Source: Tetmemena sp. SeJ-2015 (lineage: Eukaryota > Ciliophora > Spirotrichea > Sporadotrichida > Oxytrichidae). From it: a stretch of 64,000 nucleotides of DNA. This document shows, piece after piece, positions 56,700-64,000 of the stretch (within the stretch, counting starts at the first letter, position 1; each line of letters begins with the position of its first letter). A model generated the notes under the pieces. It ran no database searches. It saw only the letters and a program-made list of their open reading frames with translations, and was not told the origin of the DNA. The DNA lies in contig JAJKFJ010022148.1 of the NCBI GenBank assembly GCA_027382625.1, positions 1-64,000 of the forward strand, in the 5' to 3' direction. A program made the position numbers and the translations under genes.

Positions 56700-58030
56700 A
56701 GTTAATTTATAGAAGAATCTATAATTATTTGAAAATGTTGAGTGATATTGCAAATATAAAAGTAGATGGGAAAATTTTATTTTTTTATTAAAACTATTTC
56801 AAGCTAATATATTAGCAAATCTTATTTTTTATTAAAGCATTATTAAAATAACTTTTATCTATTCGAGTAATAACTATTTTCGAGTGTTTTTAGGCATTCA
56901 CTTGAACTGCTGGGTGAATCTGAGGTTCGTTAGATACCTAGATATTTGTGGGTGCACTAATTTCCTCTTATCTGCCGCGCTTCTAAGGAACCATATTTCC
57001 AGTAAGATCATCAGCCCCATCTATACAGATTAAACATAAAAGCATTACCTCTTAAAGTCTCTGGTGGAAAAATATATTAGTATTATGAAATAGGAAAAAT
57101 TTCTTAAATTAAATTCCTTTTTCAAGTTACCTCGCCATTCTTTTTTCTATCATCATTTAATTTCCTCGTAGAGTTAAACTAATTTCTATTAATGACAAAA
57201 TTTTTTCCTATGAAGGTTGACTATATATTAAACTTCAAAGAAATAATATTTTGTGCGCACTTCTAATTTAATTCCGCAAGAAAATAACTAAAGATATCTT
57301 CTAGTATTTCACAAGTTAAAAATGAAATAACTTATTTATCAATTTAGAGATTTATCGCTTCTTTTAAAAAAATTTATTGCTTACATTTAAATTAAAATTG
57401 TAGCAGATATCAGCAATAAATTTCTTGCTCAATTACTTTATTTATTCCTGAGATTTTCCTACAAGAAGATGGATGAGAAGATATGATAAATGAGCAATAA
57501 TTAAATTACTTCTTTATATGCAATCGCATTTATAAACCAGTTTTTTGCTAAATTATTAAATATCTTAAGAAATTGTGATTAGATATGTAATAAAATTTAA
57601 ATTCCATTTAAAAAACTCAGATTAATCTGAAAAAAAATTATTTTAATTTTGAGAAGAATATAAGAAGCTATTATAGTCGTAGAAGCAATAAAAAAATATA
57701 GATTACTTTGAAAACCTAATCTAAATTTATTGTATCAAGAAAAAAAATCATATGAGCAAAAACAAACAAGATATAATTATTTTAATTAAGTCCTCGGCAG
57801 TATTTTTTAAATGGCGAAATTCTTCTATTATAATAGGATCCTTCCAATAAATATTCTTATCTTTTTCTTAAACAATAAAATTACTTCTTCACTAAGCTAA
57901 TAATTTATGTAGAGTTAAATACACTCTTTATTATAAGCCTTTCACAAGCTAGAGCCTCAATTTGGCCGAAGATCTAATACAGTTTATCATTTTTCACTAC
58001 TTTCTAGCATACCTTAGATTACATCTTAAG
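56700..58030. other. AT-rich germline-type DNA, nothing identified
   Basis: No coding-like sequence, RNA gene or recognisable element. Confidence 0.5.
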
Positions 58031-58034
58031 TGCT

Positions 58035-60465
58035 AACGAAGAAATTAATTAGACACAACTTATTCTCACTTTTTATCACATTATTGAGTTATTTAGAGGT
58101 AAATAAATCTATTCTTATTTATAGCAATATCAATAATTTTTAGCATTCTTACACTATCATGTTATAAAAAGCTAATTTTATAAGAGTGCTTTACCAAAAG
58201 GAGCACCTTATTGATAAACTAATAGAGCAAAAAATGCTTTAATATGAAATCTCATTAAGAAAGACGTTTTTATTCTAAATAATTTTTATAATTTTATATT
58301 ATAGATTACATACAAAATTTATTAGAAAATTTTACTTTCTAAATATAAGAAATAGAAATTAGTTTCTTTAAAAATACAATATTTTTAAGTTACATTAATT
58401 TAATGTTCTAATATTATAATTTTATAGGTTTATTAATTTTTTACTTACTGAGAGTTGTTCTCAACCAGTTTGTCTAAATTAAATATTTTATTTAATTATT
58501 AAAATTAGTTATATAGTTGAGAAATCATCTAATAAATAATTAGTTTTAATTTATAATAACTTATTAAATGGTTGCTACAATTTATTTTAACTCTAAAAAC
58601 TTTTGTGTAATTTTATTTAATATCTCCAATTTTTTTTAAGTTATCATACTTCAGATAATTTGTGTGGTAGATTTTATCTGCGATAAGATAAAGCATTTAT
58701 ACAGCTTCATAATTAGAATTTTTAATCGTGGTATTTTTAATAATTCTAATTGAGATATATATATTTAGTAGTTTAGATATCATATTAATTTTATACTAAC
58801 TCATCAACAAATATAATAAGTTTAGTGAATTGCAATAATCAGCTTACTACTTAATTTATAATGAATCAAATTAAACTCTAAGCTATTGTAAATATTAAAG
58901 CTAATTTGTAAAATAAAAGTACTTTTCATCACAATTAAATTAAAAAATTGCAGATATTTATTTTATAATAAACCAATTCTTTATAAAATTTGATAAGATT
59001 CATTAATTTATGAATGATTTTTAATTCAAAGTACATTGTAGATTAATTAACTAACCTAATCTATCTTTAACAATATATCATTTTATTAAAGCATATAATT
59101 TTAAAAATCTGCATAATTAATAAAGCATTTAAATTATTTTTTATATTTTATTAATTTTTGTCCTTGCCAGAATCGAGTGAGCTGCTCTCTGGCTGGGACT
59201 AAAAACCAAAATGTAATGTAGAAATAATATAAAACATAATTTATAAGATATTTTCCTTTTTATTATCACAAAAATAGATAAAATACTAATATTTAAATAA
59301 GAAAAAATATTTAGAGAAGAAATATCAGAAATTTAAAGCAATCGATGTAAATAAAGAAAAAAATTAATTATATCTTTAAATTAATCAATTCAAGTAATTT
59401 TTCTGATATTTTTGTTGCAAGTAAAAGTTTTTTTATCAATAAGTTAAATTAAATAAAAAAATTAAATCGTGAGACAACTATCTTCATGGGAATCATTTCG
59501 CTTTGAATAAAGCATTCTCATGTTTTAATTATCATGTGTTTGTAATACTCTGAGATACTTAAGGTAATAAGAAAAATTTTACATAAGCATTCACTCAAAA
59601 AATATGATAAATTTTTGATTGATGAGTTGTATAATCATTCTTAAATTTGAAGAATATGCAAAATATAAAAATAGTTAGGATACTTAACTTAAAATTTATC
59701 CTTTCTCAAGGTATATAGTTGGAAATTTAATTAAAATCAATGATTGATTAAAATAATAAATGAGTGCAAATTTGTGACAGTTAAAATCGCAGATTCACCA
59801 TTTGATCTGCAGCTTGTTCGATAGCTTATAAAAAAATCATTATGAGTTTCTTCTTTAATCATCACCTCAGCACCTCTATGTAGTGAGATATAATGCGCAT
59901 TAATTTTAAAATTGAAAAATTATACTTATCAAATTTGTTAGGCTAATAACTCTTGACTGAGGTCTCCCACTCAAAAGTTGCAAGGGTGTAAAATTCTAAT
60001 GAATTCATGCTGAATCGAATGGTGTAATAGTTATTTAAATCGGGCACACTTCAATTGTAGCTTATTTATACAATTTTAATTTAAAAATTAATAAATTTCA
60101 TTTTCTATTAAATTCTCAGCTATATCTTAACAATTCATAAATTATTAATTAACTTTTTTTGTAAAAGAAATAAAATATATTAAATAGATTTTTATATTTA
60201 TGAGTAATTGAGTTTGACTAGCTCAGACCATTATGATGAAGTTTTTAGAATAAAAGTCCCTAAACATTATGAAAAATTTATATTACCATTAACTACCGCG
60301 CATGATTAAGTGTTTCAGGTACTTGCTAAGTACCTCTTGTTGGTGTCACTTTATCTATAATATTTAGATAAAAATTCTTTACCTTTTGCCAATGAGCGAT
60401 TTAAACCCCATAATATGATAAGAAGTGAAAATAAGTTGTGTATAATTAATTTCTTTATTAATACT
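58035..60465. mobile_element. Possible 2.4-kb element with ~50-bp TIRs
   Basis: Left end GAAATTAATTAGACACAACT-TATTCTCACTT is mirrored at 60404-60465 (AAGTGAAAATAAGTTGTGTA-TAATTAATTTC). The same terminal sequence occurs at 11940-12006 beside the G4T4 run. The interior is extremely AT-rich with no ORF of note, so a non-autonomous element. The target duplication could not be defined. Confidence 0.5.
59720..60030. repeat. Dispersed repeat, diverged copy at 63690-64000
   Basis: Shared words in order: TGATTAAAATAATAAATG, ATGAGTTTCTTCTTTAATCA, AACTCTTGACTGAG, AAAAGTTGCAAGG and TAAAATTCT. Minus-strand reading gives a similar peptide start (MIKEETH) in both copies, so a decayed coding origin is possible. 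Confidence 0.65.
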
Positions 60466-60930
60466 TATAATCATGCGAGTCAAACGCGAAATTACTCAAA
60501 AATAACTACATGATCCATCCTATCTCAGTTTCATTTTGACTCTAAGGTATGGATGTATTCACCCTTATCAGTAGTAATAGCCAGTTCTCAACATCAACTC
60601 CATCGCAAAAATGTTGAGAGTGCCACACTATACTCTCGCATTTGAAAGTTGCTTTGCAGATGAGAAAGTTAGGAGTTGCAGCTGTTCCTCATCGCACTTC
60701 TAATTTTCAAGATTTGCACATCAATTATTTGATATATCCTCAAACTCTTCGCCACTAAAGCGCACTTCAGTTGGAGTAGCGCGCGAAGATCTTCCATAGA
60801 TAGTTTCCTTATCTCAAGATCTCTCCGTAGACTGTAGCAAACATCTATCGTTGAAATGGCATAACGTACAAAACTGTGAATCGAGTGAAGCGCGTTAATA
60901 GACTTCACTAAGCCATTTTATTATAATAAT
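60466..60930. repeat. Dispersed repeat, second copy at 2817-3245
   Basis: Starts ATAATCATGCGAGTCAAACG. Colinear with 2817-3245, and the better preserved of the two copies. Confidence 0.75.
60594..60908 (-). CDS. 104-residue ORF within the dispersed repeat
   Basis: From ATG 60906-60908: MKSINALHSIHSFVRYAIST, then DVCYSLRRDLEIRKLSMEDL, RALLQLKCALVAKSLRIYQI, with one TAA read as Gln, to TGA 60594-60596. Helical, Leu-rich. The matching region of the 2.8-kb copy is frame-broken, so this may be a remnant of an element protein. No domain recognised. Confidence 0.4.
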
Positions 60931-61394
60931 CTGAAATATATTTACGCTGCTCAGGTGTGAGAGGGATAGCGTGAAGTTTGTATGTGCTGATGAAACGTTT
61001 TTAGCAAATCCTGGATAGAAGAAGGAATTAATTCCATTTTAAAACATAAATTCTTAAATTATTAGTTTTATTATAGAGCAAACAAGTAATTTAAATTATT
61101 TATGTCAATAATATGACTTGCAAGCTTGATTGAGACATCTTTTCATAGAATTCTTTAAATAATTGCTGGAATTTGATTCATTATAAAATAATTAATTTAC
61201 TTAAAAATTAAAACTCTTTATCAAATTTATTTAATTTTTGCGTTTTAATTATGCTCTGGTGTCCTCTGTGAATCTTCTCTATCTTGAACTTTTTGTTATG
61301 ATTGCTCGTGTTCCATTTCGTTAATATTTTTATATTGTCAAGATTGTTTAAGAAATTAGAATTAAAATAAATTAGCAGTTGTTAGTCAAAAATA

Positions 61395-61505
61395 AAATAT
61401 AAAGTAAAGTAAAGTAAAATTTGAGGAATGTAAAATAATAATCATTTTTCAAAACCAGCACTTATCGTACTAGTTAAGAACAACGATATACCATCCTATG
61501 TAAAA
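61395..61505. repeat. Dispersed GTAAA-unit repeat, second copy of 18436-18550
   Basis: TAAAGTAAAGTAAAGTAAAA followed by sequence alignable with the 18.4-kb copy, to CATCCTATGTAA. Confidence 0.65.
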
Positions 61506-61509
61506 ATAA

Positions 61510-63685
61510 AATTTAAATAAGATTATTAATTTAATTTTATCTCCAAAAAACATAATAAAAATCTCTTTAAAATCATTATTTTTTGTAATAGATTAATTTA
61601 AACCGCTTCTTTTTAGAGATAGTAGAAAATAGGAGCCTTTTTATTAAAAGTGTACAGAAATTAACTAAATAATCATAAATCTACGTTATTACCATTGATT
61701 AAATAGATTTTGCTTTAATAAAAAAAGAAAAGAAATTATTGATCAATAAAATATATAATTTATACTTTATTTAGGAAGAGCACTTATTATTTCAAAGGAG
61801 AATATTGTTGCCTGTTGAAAAATTAATCTTTATCTCCGAATTTTTCCCACTATTAATTTATTTTTTAAAAATATATTTTACTTTAGTTTGAAATTATAAA
61901 TGTCTTCTGAATCTATTTAATATTTAGTGATAATAATAATCTTAGTTATCTTTATTCCTTTTAAATTTAAATCATCCCGCAAAATATATCGGAATTTATC
62001 GTACGCTTATTTTAAAATTATAAAAATTATTTAGTAATTTATGATTTATTGTTTAGAATAATGTAAAATTTAAATATAATTTTTTTTTCTTCACTTATCA
62101 TAAGTTTTAATAAAATAGTAATTAAAAAGCAAAAAATAATTTGTATATTAAAGATCAATTTAAAAAACTTAAAGAATATATTTATGCAGATCTAAAATTA
62201 GTATAATAAACTTAAATAAATAATTATTAAAAAAGAGGGATTAGAGATAAAAGAAACTTAAAACTTGCAAGGCCACTAATTTCTTACGTTTGTCAGTTAT
62301 GAATGCTCTATTAAAACAAGTAAAAAATTTCCTTGCTACTTTTAGAGTAGCAAAATGAAATGAAAAAGTTATATTAAAATAAGGCTTACATTTTAGAGAT
62401 CACTCTAAATCTCTTTTATCTCTTGACTATTTTCTGCCAAAAAATTCTTTTTGAAAAAGTGAAAATGAAACAAAGAATTATTCAGGTAAGGCATTTCATC
62501 TTATCCATAATTTCATTTGGCATAAGATGATGAGGGTCACTATTCTAATATGATGTAGTAATAGTATGAAAAACTACTACTGTTATGACAGGCATTGTGG
62601 TCAAAAAATGAACTGATTTCTCGATTATAAATAACCAGTATGTGCCTTCAGTTACTTTATTGGAGGCAGCAGTATATTTAGTAAGGCAAGCTGAGTATTG
62701 AGAAATGCTCAGCTGAGACTTTTACCAATCCTCAAGTTTATTTTGTTTCACGGGTCATAAATGTTTTGCGTTCTATTTAAATAATATAATATTTAAAAGC
62801 TAACTTAGATATTTTATAAAATATATTCGTTTAGAAGTTAAATCAGTTATCAATAAAAAATTTAATGTAATTTTAATTTTAAGACATTTAGTTATTTAAG
62901 ATAATAAACTATTAAATTCAGGCTATTTTCTAATTAATAAAAAGATTTAAGAAATTTTATAACTACTGAGGTATTTATAAATGCTCTAAGGAAATGAGAT
63001 TTCCTTTTATTTAAATTTATGATTTTAAATAAATTAATTTATTCAAATGGGACTCGAACTTAACTTTTTTACTTTTAATTTTTCAGTTTTAATTACTTAA
63101 TGATAATCATTTAAAATCCAGATTAGCTATGAGAATTTATTTAAAGGACCTTATTACCTTCATCAACTTATCAAACTTAAAATATTATTTAAAAGAATGT
63201 TATTTTAAATATCTTACTCTTATAATTATAATAATAATGATTAAAATTTACCTTGCATAGAACTCTTAAATTAACATTTTCATTTCATATTTAGATTTAT
63301 TCTCCTCTTAATCATTTTTATTTAGCATGATTGATATTGTCAATTTTAAGACTTTGAATAAAAATCATCTTCAAAATTATTTTATTAAAATTTTTTATTT
63401 TAATTTTATACCAAATTATTTGAAATCTAGAAATCGCTAGAGCCAAGAAAGTTTTTATCACAAATTATTACGATTATGTGCAAGATAAATGATATAATTG
63501 AGGTTTTAATGTTAAAATAGATTAATTTGGCTGAATCGTCTATTAAAATCTGAGAGCTTTTCAAAATACATATAAAGTTTGGATTTCAAAGGTAAATACT
63601 TTTTAAATTTTTTTAAATAAAATTTTCTTGTAGGGAAATGTCCCCAATAGCAAGATTTGATATTGACAGAGAGGTAATCAACTTT
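61510..63685. other. AT-rich germline-type DNA, nothing identified
   Basis: No gene, RNA or defined repeat seen. 62480-62760 is slightly GC-richer but no frame stands out. Confidence 0.45.
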
Positions 63686-63689
63686 CCAG

Positions 63690-64000
63690 ATACTTTAGTT
63701 GATAATTAATTTTAAATCGATGATTAATTAAAATAATAAATGGAGATCTGTAATGCGTGGCAGTTGAATTCACAGATTCACACATTGATCTGTTGCTTGA
63801 TGGATAGATCATAAAAAAATAAATATGAGTTTCTTCTTTAATCATCTTCATAGTTCCTCTCAGTAGCAAGATATGATGTGCACATTCTCCTTCCTCTCTT
63901 ATATTGATTTCATCAAAACTTTTTTATAACTCTTGACTGAGCTCTCTCACATAAAAGTTGCAAGGATATAAAATTCTTAGAATTTAAATCAGATTCAAAT
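63690..64000. repeat. Dispersed repeat, diverged copy of 59720-60030
   Basis: Colinear with the 59.7-kb copy to the end of the window, so its right end may lie outside. A minus-strand frame (MIKEETHIYFFMIYPSSNRS) is open here. Confidence 0.65.

Overview
The window reads as germline (micronuclear) DNA of a spirotrich ciliate of the Oxytricha/Stylonychia type. It is very AT-rich and full of repeats. Its genes read only if TAA and TAG mean glutamine and TGA is the sole stop: the 167-codon gene at 31991-32494 and the 126-codon gene at 33422-33857 read through many TAA/TAG codons to a TGA. Many genes are cut by short AT-rich segments flanked by 3-9 bp direct repeats. Removing the segment and one repeat copy restores the reading frame, which is the behaviour of IESs with pointers. 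One gene (30723-31511) has its two halves on opposite strands, joined through an inverted 12-bp pointer, so it is scrambled. All joins were done by eye.

Layout. 1-15513: one copy of a TPR-protein gene (minus strand) split by an 11.56-kb insertion (1617-13173) with 12-bp terminal inverted repeats and a TTA duplication. The insertion is GC-richer and holds a Tc1/IS630-type transposase relic and large ORFs. 17.2-19.1 kb: a TPR/membrane gene and a small plus-strand gene. 19.8-25.5 kb: a second, uninterrupted copy of the TPR gene, flanked by two related MITEs and carrying a 792-bp palindromic element. Copies 1 and 2 serve as each other's empty sites. 26-30.2 kb: two related minus-strand genes of unknown function. 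30.7-37.3 kb: the scrambled SPEC3/stum-family gene, two glutamine-rich coiled-coil genes, a small gene, a palindromic MITE and a LITAF-type zinc-ribbon membrane protein. 38.8-42.7 kb: a beta-propeller-like gene with at least eight IESs, one of which contains a 1.05-kb palindromic element with tRNA-like promoter boxes. 43.2-47.0 kb: a small charged protein, a RagC/D GTPase (four IESs, three introns) and an IQ-motif protein. 47.1-50.4 kb: a second copy of the GC-rich element, a fragment of bacterial ligA, and poor-quality sequence. 50.5-56.7 kb: a Gln-rich protein, a PH plus permuted-papain protein, and further genes. 56.7-64 kb: mainly AT-rich repeats.

The somatic genes form no operon; in such ciliates each would end up on its own small macronuclear chromosome. 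They point to signalling and membrane work (RagC/D in TORC1 nutrient sensing, PH/amidase, LITAF, SPEC3). The rest is transposon biology. Assembly caution: a 16-bp exact match to an Illumina adapter lies at 8619-8634, bacterial sequence at about 48980-49090, and corrupted homopolymer-rich stretches at about 1-340, 3780-5050 and 49200-50400.
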